A stretch of DNA of 64,000 nt from Hyphococcus sp. (GCA_028284345.1 JANQRY010000003.1:620001-684000), one strand, 5' to 3'. Shown: positions 45,681 to 55,448, counted from the first letter of the stretch. Numbers and translations: made by a program. Notes: generated by a model from the letters alone, not told the origin.

Positions 45681-47312
45681 CTAAAGCGTCAATTGCTGCG
45701 GACGCTTGGCGAGCAGATAGCCGCCCGCCAGCAATCGCGTCAGCACGTAAGCGGTGAAGACCGATGTCGCGACGCCCACCGCCAGCGTAATGGCGAAACC
45801 GCGCACGGGCCCCGCGCCCAACTGGAACATAATCAGCGCGGCCAGAAACGTTGTCACATTGGCATCGAGGATCGCCGACCAGGCTTTCTGATAGCCGGTC
45901 TCCGCCGCATTGATGGGCGATTTGCCGGCCGCGAGTTCTTCGCGGATGCGTTCGAAGATCAGCACGTTGGCGTCGACCGCCATGCCGATGGTGAGCACGA
46001 TGCCGGCGATGCCCGGCAGCGTCAGCGTCGAGCCCATCAGCGACAACGCGCCGGCGATGAGGATGACATTCGCAATCAGCGCGATATCGGCGTAAATCCC
46101 GAACCGGCCATAGCTGATCACCATGTAAAAAATGACCGCGGCAAAGCCGATGACCAGCGCCTTGGCCCCGGCCTCAATGGAGTCCTGACCGAGCTGCGGG
46201 CCCACCGAACGCTGCTCCAGCGTCGTCAGTTCCGCCGGCAGCGCGCCGGAGCGGATCAGCAACGCCGTCTGCGACGCTTCCATCGCGGAAAAGTCGCCGG
46301 TAATGCGGCCCGATCCTTGGGTGATCGCCGACTGTATCGTCGGCGCCGAGATGATTTCGCCGTCGAGCACAATGGCGAAAACCTGCCCGATATTATTGCG
46401 CGTATAGTCGGCAAAGCGCCTGGCGCCGCGACTGTCGAATTCAAAGTTGATCTGGAAGCCGGCGCCGTCGGGGTTCTGACCGGCCGACGCGGTTTGCACC
46501 ATGTCGCCGGTAATCTCGGGATCCTCCACGAGCACCATGGGCGGTTGTCCCGATCCCTCAAATTCAGCGAACGGAACCATGATGCGTCCCGGCGGCAACA
46601 ATCCGGAAGCGGCGTCGGACGGGCTGACGGTGAGGTCCGCAGCATGAAACGACAATTGTCCGGTGCGGTTGATGATCGCTTTGAGGGCTTCGGGATCATC
46701 GTCGCCCGGCACCTGCACGACGATGCGGTCCGCGCCCTGGGGCGCGATCACCACTTCCTTGTTGCCGGCCGGATCGATGCGCCGGCGCACGACCTCGATC
46801 GAATCGCGCACCGCCTCGGACGAAAACTGTCGCTCCGCCTCCGGCGTCATGGCGACGACGATGCGCCCGTCCTCGGCGGAGACGGTGTAGGGCCGAACGC
46901 CCAGCCCCAGAGCGCCGGCGCCGCTGCGCGTGATGTCGCGCACGCGATCGCGCGCTTCGTCGAAATCCTCTGCGTTTGCGACGCGCAGGGTGATGTCGCC
47001 CGAGGCGTCGTCATAGGTGAGGTTGTCAATCGAAACGCGATCTCGCCCGGCGCCGCGGTTCGGACGCATCTCGCGTCTGATGTCCGACATAATCGCCCGC
47101 ATGCGATCGTCGATCACTTTTTCCGTATCGACGCCGAGGAGAAGATACGACCCGCCCTGCAAATCGAGCCCGAGATTGATCGTGGATTTCGGCACAAAGC
47201 CCGGCAGTTCGCCGCGGGTCTCTTCGGTCAGAAAATTCGGAATCGCGAATAACAGCCCGAGCGCCACAAGGCCGATGATCCCGGCGGTCTGATATTTTGA
47301 AAATTGCAGCAT
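45681..47312 (-). CDS. secD: Protein translocase subunit SecD
   Basis: 543 residues: TM ~10-28, periplasmic P1 domain ~50-340 with L-G-L-D-L-Q-G-G-S at its start, then five TM segments with G-M-A-V-D-A-N-V-L-I-F-E-R-I-R-E-E-L near 435-452, the conserved membrane Asp and Arg network for proton-driven export. Middle gene of yajC-secD-secF, 59 nt after yajC. Fully typical. Confidence 0.96.
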   Translation of the reverse strand: MLQFSKYQTAGIIGLVALGLLFAIPNFLTEETRGELPGFVPKSTINLGLDLQGGSYLLLGVDTEKVIDDRMRAIMSDIRREMRPNRGAGRDRVSIDNLTYDDASGDITLRVANAEDFDEARDRVRDITRSGAGALGLGVRPYTVSAEDGRIVVAMTPEAERQFSSEAVRDSIEVVRRRIDPAGNKEVVIAPQGADRIVVQVPGDDDPEALKAIINRTGQLSFHAADLTVSPSDAASGLLPPGRIMVPFAEFEGSGQPPMVLVEDPEITGDMVQTASAGQNPDGAGFQINFEFDSRGARRFADYTRNNIGQVFAIVLDGEIISAPTIQSAITQGSGRITGDFSAMEASQTALLIRSGALPAELTTLEQRSVGPQLGQDSIEAGAKALVIGFAAVIFYMVISYGRFGIYADIALIANVILIAGALSLMGSTLTLPGIAGIVLTIGMAVDANVLIFERIREELAAGKSPINAAETGYQKAWSAILDANVTTFLAALIMFQLGAGPVRGFAITLAVGVATSVFTAYVLTRLLAGGYLLAKRPQQLTL

Positions 47313-47371
47313 GGGATGATGTATCTACGCTCCGGCAATTGATTTTGCGCCGCGCCGTTCGGCGCCGGCGA

Positions 47372-47704
47372 TCAGGAATCGTTCGCGGCGGGCTCCGGCT
47401 TGTTGCGCACGTCGGAGAGCGTGGTTTTGATCACCTTCACCGTAACGTTGTCGGCGAGTTCGACCATCACTTCGTCGCCCTCCAGAACCTTGGTCACTTT
47501 GCCGACAATGCCGCCGGCGGTAACGACCGTATCGCCGCGGCGGACATTGGAGACCATTTGCTGATGCTTCTTGCGGGCCGTCATTTGCGGGCGAATCAGC
47601 AGGAAATAAAAGATCACGAAGATGAAGATCAGCGGCGCCAGCTGAATGAAAGCGTTCGGCGCGGCGGCCTCCCCGGCCTGCGCGAATGCGGGCGAAATGA
47701 GCAT
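47372..47704 (-). CDS. yajC: Preprotein translocase auxiliary subunit YajC
   Basis: 110 residues from the ATG at 47704, with AGAGGA ~9 nt upstream; the longer open frame upstream is not coding. A short N-terminus, one TM (~21-40, F-I-F-V-I-F-Y-F-L-L-I-R-P-Q) and the cytoplasmic domain with G-D-x-V-V-T-A-G-G-I-x-G-K-V. Small accessory subunit of SecDF. First gene of the export operon; promoter in the 253-nt divergent gap to the MFS gene. Confidence 0.95.
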   Translation of the reverse strand: MLISPAFAQAGEAAAPNAFIQLAPLIFIFVIFYFLLIRPQMTARKKHQQMVSNVRRGDTVVTAGGIVGKVTKVLEGDEVMVELADNVTVKVIKTTLSDVRNKPEPAANDS

Positions 47705-47957
47705 GGATGTATTCCTCTCCTCGGGAATTTGTCGGCAGGCGACAGGCTGCGATGGCGCCGCGCCCCGTCGCGACGGCTTCGCGGTATATAGCCATCGCCC
47801 CGGCTGTTGCAATCCATTGATTTCATTGCCGGGGCGGCCGATAGCCATTTTCCGCGAACAGAGCGAGAATCCGAAAAATGCGAGCCGCGAAAAGCGCCGC
47901 CTTTCTGGCGGCGCAACAGACAGAACCCGCCGGCACCCGCCCGGCCGGGCCGCCGGC

Positions 47958-49316
47958 GTGACAGACGGGGCCGCGCCCGTTTCGCGCCGTCCGCTGTTCT
48001 TCCAGCGGCGCTTTTTTCCCATGTGGGTGGCGCTCTCCTTCGGCACCTTCGCCGACAACACCCTTCGCCAGGCGCTGCTGATCGGCGTTCCCGCCGGCCT
48101 TATCAATGTCCCGTTCTTCGCCGACGCAGACAACGCCATCCCCTATATCGGCGCGCTCCTGCCGCTCGCCATTTTGCTGTTCTCATCGGTGTCGGGACAG
48201 CTCGCCGATAAATACGAAACATCGATGATGTTCCGGCGCACGAAATTCATGGAAGTCGTGCTGATGAGCGTCGCCGCCCTCGCCTTTGCCTTCGGCAATG
48301 GAATGCTCGCCATCGCCATGCTGTTCGCCATGGGCGCGCAATCGGCGTTTTTCTCGCCGGTTCGGGTCGGGGCCATGCCAAAATATCTTTATACGGATGA
48401 GCTGGTGCGCGGCAACGGCTTGTGCAACGCCGGGTTGTTCACCTTCATCCTACTTGGATACACGGCCGGCGGGTTGCTGATCATTCAGGAAAATGGCGGG
48501 CGCGCGGTCGGCGTTGCGCTCGTTGCGTCGGCCTGCATCGGCTGGCTCGCCTCCTTGAGAACGCCGTTCTCGGCGGCAAACGATCCGGCGCTGAAACTCA
48601 ATTTCAACGGCGCGGCGCAGACGGTCGCCATGTTTCGCCTTGCATTTCAATCGCGCGGGGTCGCCCCGGCGCTGATCGGCGTCGGGGTTTTCTATTTCCT
48701 GTCCACCGCCGTGACCGTCGCCGTGCCCCTTTACGGACGCGACTCCCTTCATGCAGAACCATTCGTGTGGACGGTGCTGAACGGTCTTTTCGCCATCGGC
48801 GCCATGATCGGCGCCGTCAGCGCGGCGAGCCTCGCCAAAGGCCGCACCGGCTTCGGCTTTTCGACGGCGGCGATCCTCGGCGCAGGGCTGATGAGCTTCG
48901 CGATTGTCGCGGTGACGCCGTTCGCCGCCGGCGCGCCGGAGGCGCCGTTGACGGTGACCGGGCTCTTCACGTCGGCCGCGGGTCTCGCGCTGGTCCTGTT
49001 TTTTGTCGCCACCTCGGCCCTTTCCGGCGTCTATATCGCGCCCTTGCAAGCGGCCATGCAGCGGCGCGCGCCGGCGCCGATCCGCGCCCGCATCCTCGCC
49101 GCCAGCATCTTCGCCAACGCCGCCTTCGCCATTCCCGGATCGCTGTCGATCCTGGCGATCACGGGGAGCAAGATCGATCCGGCGCTCGTCTTCGCCGGCG
49201 TCGGCGCCGCCATGATCCTGATCGGCGCGGTGATGATCCGCCGCTGGCGCACGCTTCCCGAAGGGCTCTATGAAGAGGCCCTTTCGGCGTCTAGTTTGAA
49301 GCCTCGTAACGATTAA
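47958..49316 (+). CDS. MFS transporter, LplT-like N-terminal architecture
   Basis: 452 residues from the GTG at 47958, the first start that leaves a normal basic N-terminus (R-R-P-L-F-F-Q-R-R-F-F-P) before helix 1; the ribosome site is poor, and an ATG at 48021 would truncate it. About twelve helices. F-G-T-F-A-D-N-T-L-R-Q-A-L in helix 1 and V-S-G-Q-L-A-D-K-Y near 75-83 resemble the lysophospholipid-flippase type (LplT) and related carriers. No acyltransferase domain or gene is attached, so lysolipid transport is only a possibility. Confidence 0.8.
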   Translation: MTDGAAPVSRRPLFFQRRFFPMWVALSFGTFADNTLRQALLIGVPAGLINVPFFADADNAIPYIGALLPLAILLFSSVSGQLADKYETSMMFRRTKFMEVVLMSVAALAFAFGNGMLAIAMLFAMGAQSAFFSPVRVGAMPKYLYTDELVRGNGLCNAGLFTFILLGYTAGGLLIIQENGGRAVGVALVASACIGWLASLRTPFSAANDPALKLNFNGAAQTVAMFRLAFQSRGVAPALIGVGVFYFLSTAVTVAVPLYGRDSLHAEPFVWTVLNGLFAIGAMIGAVSAASLAKGRTGFGFSTAAILGAGLMSFAIVAVTPFAAGAPEAPLTVTGLFTSAAGLALVLFFVATSALSGVYIAPLQAAMQRRAPAPIRARILAASIFANAAFAIPGSLSILAITGSKIDPALVFAGVGAAMILIGAVMIRRWRTLPEGLYEEALSASSLKPRND

Positions 49317-49365
49317 TTCGCGGATACGCCGTATTATCCGGTCGCCGCATGATGAGCGAACGAAG

Positions 49366-50337
49366 ATGACCATTCTTGTCACCGGGGCCGCCGGCTTTAT
49401 CGGATCGGAAACGACGCGCGCCTTGCTGGCGCGCGGCGAGACGGTCATCGGCGTTGACAATCTTAACGCTTATTACAACCCGGCGCTGAAACAGGCCCGC
49501 CTTGACCGCATCGGCGACGATGCGAAATTTCAGTTCCTCAAAGTCGACATCGCCAACCATCAGGACCTGAAGGCGGCCCTCGCCGGCGCCCGGTTTTCAT
49601 CCATCATCCACCTCGCCGCCCAGGCCGGCGTCCGTCATTCCATCACCCATCCGTTCGACTACGGAGACTCAAATCTCGCCGGCCATCTTTCGATTCTGGA
49701 GCTGGCGCGGCAACGCGACGTTGAACACCTGACTTATGCGTCGTCATCCTCCGTATACGGCGCCAATGAAAAAACGCCGTTCAGCGAGACCGACCCGACC
49801 GACGCGCCGGTCTCTCTTTACGGCGCGACAAAGAAGGCAAACGAGGCGATGTCCGCCTCCTATGCGCGGCTTTACGCCCTGCCGCAGACGGGCCTGCGTT
49901 TTTTCACCGTCTACGGACCATGGGGGCGACCGGACATGGCCTACTGGATTTTCACAGACAAGATCCTCGCCGGCGCGCCGATCGACATTTTCAACAAGGG
50001 CGCCATGGCCCGCGACTTCACCTATATTGACGACATCATCGAGGGCGTCATCGCCGCCCATGACCGCCCGCCGGGGGCGGATCATCATTTCCACCGCATT
50101 TACAATCTCGGCAACGACCGGCCGGAAGAGTTGCTGACCCTGGTGTCGCTGCTCGAAAAAGAGCTGGGGAAAACGTCCGAAAAGGTCATGAAACCAATGC
50201 AACAGGGCGATGTGGAAAAAACCTGGGCCGATATCGGCCGGGCCCGCGCCGAGCTCGGTTTTTCGCCCTCCGTTTCGCTCGCGGAAGGCATTCAGCGCTT
50301 CGCCCGATGGCGGCTCGGCCCGGATTATCGCTTTTGA
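49366..50337 (+). CDS. NAD-dependent nucleotide-sugar epimerase (UDP-glucuronate 4-epimerase type)
   Basis: 323 residues, extended SDR. NAD motif G7-A-A-G-F-I-G13, S-S-S-S-V-Y-G near 126-132, and the catalytic Y152 and K156 in Y-G-A-T-K-K-A-N-E. The F-F-T-V-Y-G-P-W-G-R-P-D-M-A stretch near 178-191 is characteristic of UDP-GlcA 4-epimerases. It would make UDP-galacturonate from UDP-glucuronate supplied by the UDP-glucose dehydrogenase encoded 700 bp away. Used for surface polysaccharide. Substrate is inferred. Confidence 0.88.
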   Translation: MTILVTGAAGFIGSETTRALLARGETVIGVDNLNAYYNPALKQARLDRIGDDAKFQFLKVDIANHQDLKAALAGARFSSIIHLAAQAGVRHSITHPFDYGDSNLAGHLSILELARQRDVEHLTYASSSSVYGANEKTPFSETDPTDAPVSLYGATKKANEAMSASYARLYALPQTGLRFFTVYGPWGRPDMAYWIFTDKILAGAPIDIFNKGAMARDFTYIDDIIEGVIAAHDRPPGADHHFHRIYNLGNDRPEELLTLVSLLEKELGKTSEKVMKPMQQGDVEKTWADIGRARAELGFSPSVSLAEGIQRFARWRLGPDYRF

Positions 50338-50497
50338 AATGCCGCCCGGCGCGCTAAATCGTTAACAGGCTTTAATAAACTTTTGCGGCGCTTTGGCCGT
50401 ATGGCAAGTGAGTTGCATAATACCGGTCAAGGTCGCCTTTATTTTGCGCTGGCACCTTAAGAGTGCGGAAACGTCGTAACCATAAATTCAAGGCGCC

Positions 50498-51013
50498 ATG
50501 GGCTTTTCGTTGTTCATCATTGCGGTTTGCCTGATCGTCGGCGGGGTCGCCGCCATCCTGTCGGTGCGGCCCAACATCGCCGCCGAGGTGACGGCGAGCC
50601 TGCGCAAGACGGAAACCGTGCGCAAATTCACGCCGAAAAACACCCTCTTCATTATCGGCCCCGCGGCGAACCATCAGGCCTGCCGCATGCAGCGCCGTTT
50701 GCTCAAGCCGGCGATCCCCGCGCTTATCCGCGACGACGTGGCGGTGATGGAGCTTTACGGCGACAATACCCCGCGCAAGAACGGGGAGCCCCTCGAATGG
50801 CTCGACCCGGCGCTGTTGCGCCATGCGATTGCGGCGGGAACCGGATTCAACATCATTTACGTCGATCCGGACGGCAAAACCCAATTCCGCAGCGAAGCGC
50901 CGATGCTCACCGCCGACATTCTCCGTCAGGCGCGCATCGATACGGTGGTTTCCGCCGGGTCCTCGACCGGCGCCGGAAAATCCAAAGTTCTGAAAAAACT
51001 GCGCGCCGCTTAA
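50498..51013 (+). CDS. Membrane-anchored thioredoxin-like protein (DUF4174-like)
   Basis: 171 residues: a hydrophobic N-terminal helix ~3-21 and then a compact domain with N-T-L-F-I-I-G-P-A, H-Q-A-C-R-M-Q-R-R-L-L near 60-70 and F-N-I-I-Y-V-D-P-D-G-K. The pattern (R-D-D-V-A-V-M-E, then D-P-D-G-K-T-Q-F-R-S and I-D near the end) resembles the thioredoxin-like DUF4174 family. It has a single cysteine, so no redox C-x-x-C. Function unknown. A half-CtrA-like TTAA spacing upstream was examined and rejected. Converges on ugd with a 4-nt stop overlap. Confidence 0.6.
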   Translation: MGFSLFIIAVCLIVGGVAAILSVRPNIAAEVTASLRKTETVRKFTPKNTLFIIGPAANHQACRMQRRLLKPAIPALIRDDVAVMELYGDNTPRKNGEPLEWLDPALLRHAIAAGTGFNIIYVDPDGKTQFRSEAPMLTADILRQARIDTVVSAGSSTGAGKSKVLKKLRAA

Positions 51014-52317
51014 AGCGGCCGCCCGATCGAGTGGTATTCGACGCCGCTGGCGATCATTTCCGCCGCGCCGTAAATATTGCGCAGATCAATCATGATGGGC
51101 GTTTTCATCAGCGACTTGACCCGCGCAACGTCCAGCGCGCGAAACTCATCCCATTCGGTAATAATGACCACGGCGTCGGCGCCGTCGAGCGTTTGATAAG
51201 GGCCTTCCTTATAGTCGACGCTGGCCAAAAGGCCCGACGCCTCCTCCATGCCCGCGGGATCGAAGGCGGCGATTTTCGCCCCTTGCGCCTGTAGAGCCGG
51301 GATGATGTCGAGGGACGGGGAATCGCGCATATCGTCCGTATTCGGCTTAAAGGTGAGGCCAAGCACGGCGATCTTTTTCCCGTCAATCGACCCGCCGCAG
51401 GCGGCGACGACGCGGTCGGCCATCCGTTTCTTCCGGCGATCATTGATGTCGACAACCGCCTCGACGATTTTGGTCGGGGCGTCATAGGTCTGCGCGGTTT
51501 TTACGAGCGCCAGCGTGTCTTTGGGAAAGCACGACCCGCCGTAACCGGGCCCGGCGTGCAGGAACTTTCCGCCAATGCGGCCGTCAAGACCGATGCCGCG
51601 CGCCACCTCCTGCACATTGGCGCCGACCTTTTCACAGATGTCGGCCATCTCGTTGATGAAGGTGATCTTGGTCGCCAGAAAGGCGTTGGCGGCGTATTTA
51701 ATCAATTCCGACGTCGACCGGTTGGTGAAGACGACCGGCGTCTCATTGAGATATAGCGGGCGGTAAAGTTCGCGCATGACCGCTATCGACCGCTCATCCT
51801 CGACGCCGACGACGACGCGGTCCGGGCGTTTGAAATCGTTGATCGCCGCCCCTTCCCGCAGGAACTCCGGATTGGAAACAACCGAAAATTCTGCTTCGGG
51901 CCGCGTGCGCTTTATGATCGCCTCGACCTCGGCGCCGGTCCCCACCGGCACAGTGGATTTGGTGACGATCACCGTATAGCCGTCAAGGACCGTCGCGATC
52001 TCCTCCGCCGCCTGATAGACATAGGTAAGGTCAGCAAAGCCGTCGCCGCGGCGCGACGGCGTGCCGACGGCGATAAAGACCGCATCTGCGTCCGGCGTCG
52101 ACGCCGCAAGATCGCCGCTGAAAGACAGCCGGCCGGCCTTCACATTCTCCGCAACCAGGCTCTCAAGCCCCGGCTCGTAAATCGGCATGACGCCGTCTTC
52201 GAGCTTGCGGATCTTTGCCTCGTCCTTGTCGACGCAGACGACGTCGTGGCCAAAATCCGCAAAGCAGGCGCCGGAGACAAGGCCGACATAGCCGGCGCCG
52301 ATCATCGTTACGCGCAT
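51010..52317 (-). CDS. ugd: UDP-glucose 6-dehydrogenase
   Basis: 435 residues. NAD motif G-A-G-Y-V-G at 7-12, catalytic Cys263 in G-G-S-C-F-P-K-D-T, and the E-P-G-L-E near 48-52 that is typical of the family. Oxidises UDP-glucose to UDP-glucuronate, feeding the neighbouring epimerase. Single gene facing a 187-nt upstream gap. Length and motifs fully typical. Confidence 0.96.
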   Translation of the reverse strand: MRVTMIGAGYVGLVSGACFADFGHDVVCVDKDEAKIRKLEDGVMPIYEPGLESLVAENVKAGRLSFSGDLAASTPDADAVFIAVGTPSRRGDGFADLTYVYQAAEEIATVLDGYTVIVTKSTVPVGTGAEVEAIIKRTRPEAEFSVVSNPEFLREGAAINDFKRPDRVVVGVEDERSIAVMRELYRPLYLNETPVVFTNRSTSELIKYAANAFLATKITFINEMADICEKVGANVQEVARGIGLDGRIGGKFLHAGPGYGGSCFPKDTLALVKTAQTYDAPTKIVEAVVDINDRRKKRMADRVVAACGGSIDGKKIAVLGLTFKPNTDDMRDSPSLDIIPALQAQGAKIAAFDPAGMEEASGLLASVDYKEGPYQTLDGADAVVIITEWDEFRALDVARVKSLMKTPIMIDLRNIYGAAEMIASGVEYHSIGRPL

Positions 52318-52504
52318 GAACCTGGCCTTTCATATCTGACGGTTGGGAGGGGCGGCGGGCCGCCGCAACCGCAATGGGTTTAGACGGCATTCTTCCGAAA
52401 GGCCAGCGGGCGCGCGGCTCGTGATCCACGCCTTAACGGCCCGGCAATTGCCTGTATAAAGTCAAAGCCATTCCGCCGACGCCGGCGTCAGGGTTCGTTG
52501 TCCC

Positions 52505-52729
52505 ATGTCGAAACAGTTTGCCGTCTTCCATGTCAGCTGGCGCGACGCCAAACGTCGGCCCGTGGGGCTTGTGGCCAATGAGCGCGACTATGCGCGGGCG
52601 GCCGCCGCGGCCATGCAGGAGCGCCTCAACGCCCTCGCCGACGAGGGCTGGATTGTCCAGGACATTATTCCGGCGACCGGCCTGACGCCGAAACAGACCG
52701 CGGCCTTCACCATCGTCGCATTTCGCTGA
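52505..52729 (+). CDS. Small protein of unknown function
   Basis: 74 residues, no signal peptide or membrane segment. Contains F-A-V-F-H-V-S-W-R-D-A, a central Ala/Arg helix and a closing T-I-V-A-F-R. I do not recognise it, and the ribosome site is poor. Support is codon composition and a compact reading frame. 43 nt before cysQ, so it could be the first gene of its transcript. Confidence 0.55.
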   Translation: MSKQFAVFHVSWRDAKRRPVGLVANERDYARAAAAAMQERLNALADEGWIVQDIIPATGLTPKQTAAFTIVAFR

Positions 52730-52772
52730 CCGGGCTTGCCAAAAGGCGCGGCGCGGCCTTATCAGCCGGCGC

Positions 52773-53579
52773 ATGACCAACCCGCCCCATTCCGATGATC
52801 GCGCGCTGTGCGATGCGCTGACGGCCCTGGCGCTCAAGGCCGGCGCCGAGATCATGTCGATTTATGAAAGCGACTTTGTCGCCGAGCAAAAAGACGACGC
52901 CTCGCCGGTGACCGAGGCGGACCGGCGCGGCGAGGCGATCATCCTCGCAGGGTTGCGGGAGACCGCGCCCGACATTCCCGTCCTCGCCGAAGAAGCCGCC
53001 AGCGAAGGCCGCATCCCGAGCCTTGGGGATCAGTTCTTTCTCGTCGACCCCCTCGACGGCACGCGGGAATTCATCGACCGCACGGGCGAGTTCACCGTCA
53101 ACATCGCCCTTGTGCGCAAGGCGCGGCCGGCTCTTGGCGTCGTCTACGCGCCGGCGTCCGGAAAACTCTACGCCGGCATTGTCGGGAGCGGCGCGTGGCG
53201 CATCGACGTTCTCGACGGCGGCGCATTGTCGGAACCACGCGCGATCCGCGCTGTTCCAACGCCGGCGAACGGCGTCATCGCCGTAGCGAGCCGGTCGCAC
53301 CGGTCGCCGGAAACGGACGCCTATCTTGAAACGCTAAACGTCGCCGATTTCGCGGCGGCCGGGTCGTCCTTGAAGTTCTGCCTGATCGCCGAGGGCGCGG
53401 CGCATATCTATCCGCGTTTCGGGCGCACGATGGAATGGGATACGGGCGCGGGTCAGGCGGTGCTGGAGGCGGCGGGCGGCAGCGTCTGCGCGCACCCGTC
53501 CGGCGAGCCCCTCGCCTATAACAAGCGCGACCGCGGATTTGATAATCCGCATTTTATTGCAACCGGCGCGGTGACCTAG
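52773..53579 (+). CDS. cysQ: 3'(2'),5'-bisphosphate nucleotidase
   Basis: 268 residues, inositol-monophosphatase superfamily. Metal motif D92-P-L-D95-G-T with following R-E-F, the acidic pair E73-E74 in L-A-E-E, and W-D-T-G-A-G-Q-A-V near 214-222. It removes the 3' phosphate of PAP from sulfate assimilation or recycles PAPS. No sulfate assimilation genes are adjacent. The 4-nt stop overlap CTAG joins it to the convergent membrane protein gene. Confidence 0.92.
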   Translation: MTNPPHSDDRALCDALTALALKAGAEIMSIYESDFVAEQKDDASPVTEADRRGEAIILAGLRETAPDIPVLAEEAASEGRIPSLGDQFFLVDPLDGTREFIDRTGEFTVNIALVRKARPALGVVYAPASGKLYAGIVGSGAWRIDVLDGGALSEPRAIRAVPTPANGVIAVASRSHRSPETDAYLETLNVADFAAAGSSLKFCLIAEGAAHIYPRFGRTMEWDTGAGQAVLEAAGGSVCAHPSGEPLAYNKRDRGFDNPHFIATGAVT

Positions 53580-55186
53580 TTGCGCAGGAGCCCGCCGGCA
53601 ACCGTATTGCGGCGCACCCAGATTTCCCAAAACGGGGTTTCTTCCTGAAGCTTGAACTCCGTGTAGAGAAGCGCTTCGGCGCGTCCCTTTGCCGCCAGCG
53701 CCCCCGGCCCCAGATCGAGGCGCGGCACGAAAACGACGCTGGCTTTCGCCGCCGCCTGATTGCTGTCGGCGCGGCAGCCGCGCGCATCGGCGATAACGCA
53801 AGCCGCGTCGGCGCCCGCAAGGATCGCGACCTCATGACCGCGCGCCGTAATCTCACGCGCCCGGCTCGCCGCTTCCAGGAGCATCGCAGACTGATCGACC
53901 GGCGCCAGCGCCAGAAGCTCACGCGCTTCCGGCGTTGAGAAACGCCCTTCCTCAATCCAGGTGGCGATGGTGGGCCCGCCCGGCTGTACGAGGGCGAGTT
54001 CGGCGCGGATGTCCGCCGGCGCATTTTGCGCCGTCTGGTGTTGCAGGGAAAACTGTTGCGCGGCGTGGGCCGCCATAGCCGCAGTCCAGAACATCGGCAG
54101 GACAGCGACGCCAAGGGCCGCGGCGACACTGGCGCGGTCATGGTTCGCGAACAAGCCGTCGTAAAACGGCGACGACACCGAGAACGCCGCAATCGTCGCG
54201 GCGAAAACAAAAACGAGCAGCGTGTTGGCGCCGGCGAACCACGCAGCGGTGAACGAGATCGCGCCGAAGAACAACGCCGTCAGGGTGGCGCGCCGGTGTT
54301 CCGGCCCGCCGAAGACGCTCGTCATCGCCATCACGAGAAACGCGCTCACCGCAACGCCGCTGAGGCGGAAGGCGCTTTCATCGCCGGCGACATCAACCCC
54401 CATGGACAGCGTCCCCGACGCCGCCGCGGCGCGCGCGACATTAACGCCCGGCGCGAAATATTCGGCGATCGCGCCGCAAATGGCGAAGACCAGCAGCGTC
54501 GAGGCGTAGCGGTTCAACCCATGCGGGCCGGAGAGAAACGGGCAGAAGGACAGGACGGCAAACCCTGCGAGCGAAAACACCGGGTTCAGCAACCACAGGA
54601 CAAAGAGCGACGCGCCCGCGAGGACGCCCTCGAACCGCGCGCGGCTTTTTGAATGATCGGCGCAAGGGGACAGGAAACAGAAGGCGCAAACGAGGAATAG
54701 CGCCAGCGCAAATTCCGCCGGTCCGCCAAAGGGCGACGCGACCGCGCCGGCGAGCGCCGCGGTCAAGACGGCGCCGGCGAAGAGCGGCAAGCGGGAGACA
54801 GCGAAATAGGCCATCGGGAAAACAACGATTAGTGCACTGATCGCCTTCGCGACGAGATGCACGCGTCCCGGCGATTCGGCGAACATGTCGCCGATCATCA
54901 GCGTCATCAGATAGAACGGCGCCGTCACGGTTTCTATACGGATTTCTCCGCCCATGGCCGCGCGCGCGTCGGCGATGGGCGCAATCATGTCGACCGTGGG
55001 CGACAGGCTTAACAGGGCCGGCGCCAAAAACGCCGCGGCGATAAACGGCGCCGCAGCGAGCAGCGCGACGAAATAAGAAACCACCGGGCGTTGCCAGGCG
55101 TAGAGCATGACGGCGACGCGGCGCGCCGCCGGCGCCGGGCGGCGCCATGCGAAATCGCCGGATGGGTCGGTCTGATGGCTGGACAT
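53576..55186 (-). CDS. Polytopic membrane protein with large C-terminal soluble part, unknown
   Basis: 536 residues from the ATG at 55186 (GGGGA upstream; the longer frame to 55252 has no site). About ten to eleven hydrophobic segments up to ~390, then ~145 residues outside the membrane containing two cysteines (A-C-V-I-A-D-A-R-G-C). The pattern of helices with a terminal soluble domain recalls glycosyltransferase-like or O-antigen-polymerase-like membrane proteins, but no D-x-D or other motif supports this. I do not assign a function. The promoter should lie in the 262-nt gap upstream, divergent from the fzlA-like gene. Confidence 0.7.
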   Translation of the reverse strand: MSSHQTDPSGDFAWRRPAPAARRVAVMLYAWQRPVVSYFVALLAAAPFIAAAFLAPALLSLSPTVDMIAPIADARAAMGGEIRIETVTAPFYLMTLMIGDMFAESPGRVHLVAKAISALIVVFPMAYFAVSRLPLFAGAVLTAALAGAVASPFGGPAEFALALFLVCAFCFLSPCADHSKSRARFEGVLAGASLFVLWLLNPVFSLAGFAVLSFCPFLSGPHGLNRYASTLLVFAICGAIAEYFAPGVNVARAAAASGTLSMGVDVAGDESAFRLSGVAVSAFLVMAMTSVFGGPEHRRATLTALFFGAISFTAAWFAGANTLLVFVFAATIAAFSVSSPFYDGLFANHDRASVAAALGVAVLPMFWTAAMAAHAAQQFSLQHQTAQNAPADIRAELALVQPGGPTIATWIEEGRFSTPEARELLALAPVDQSAMLLEAASRAREITARGHEVAILAGADAACVIADARGCRADSNQAAAKASVVFVPRLDLGPGALAAKGRAEALLYTEFKLQEETPFWEIWVRRNTVAGGLLRN

Positions 55187-55448
55187 GTTCCGGTTTCCCC
55201 TTGCCCGCGCCGCACCGGGGCGTCCCGATCTGAAACGCGTGCGCGGCGTCATTAACGCAACGGGTGCAAGGGCTTTGCCGGAGCCACGCCGCGCCGGGCT
55301 GGACCTCGCAATTGCGGATACGGCCCCCGCGCCACAGGGTTAACGGGCGCTGTTGCAAATCGGCGCCATTGCGGGGCAAAACTGGACGGCGGGTCCGCCG
55401 CGCGCGGGGGATATCGCGCCGAAGGGGACCATTTTTTAAGGGAGAGAC

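Noticed and set aside
45432-47252. 606-codon open frame antisense to secD
   Set aside because: Shadow of SecD/SecF; no family resemblance and biased composition.
47646-47957. Long N-terminal extension of the MFS protein
   Set aside because: It would be antisense to yajC and its promoter, with Arg/Cys-rich composition and no match to MFS proteins.
50361-50380. CtrA-like TTAA-spacer-TTAA site
   Set aside because: Spacing is 6, not 7, between the half-sites; similar near-misses (for example around 2715) occur by chance.
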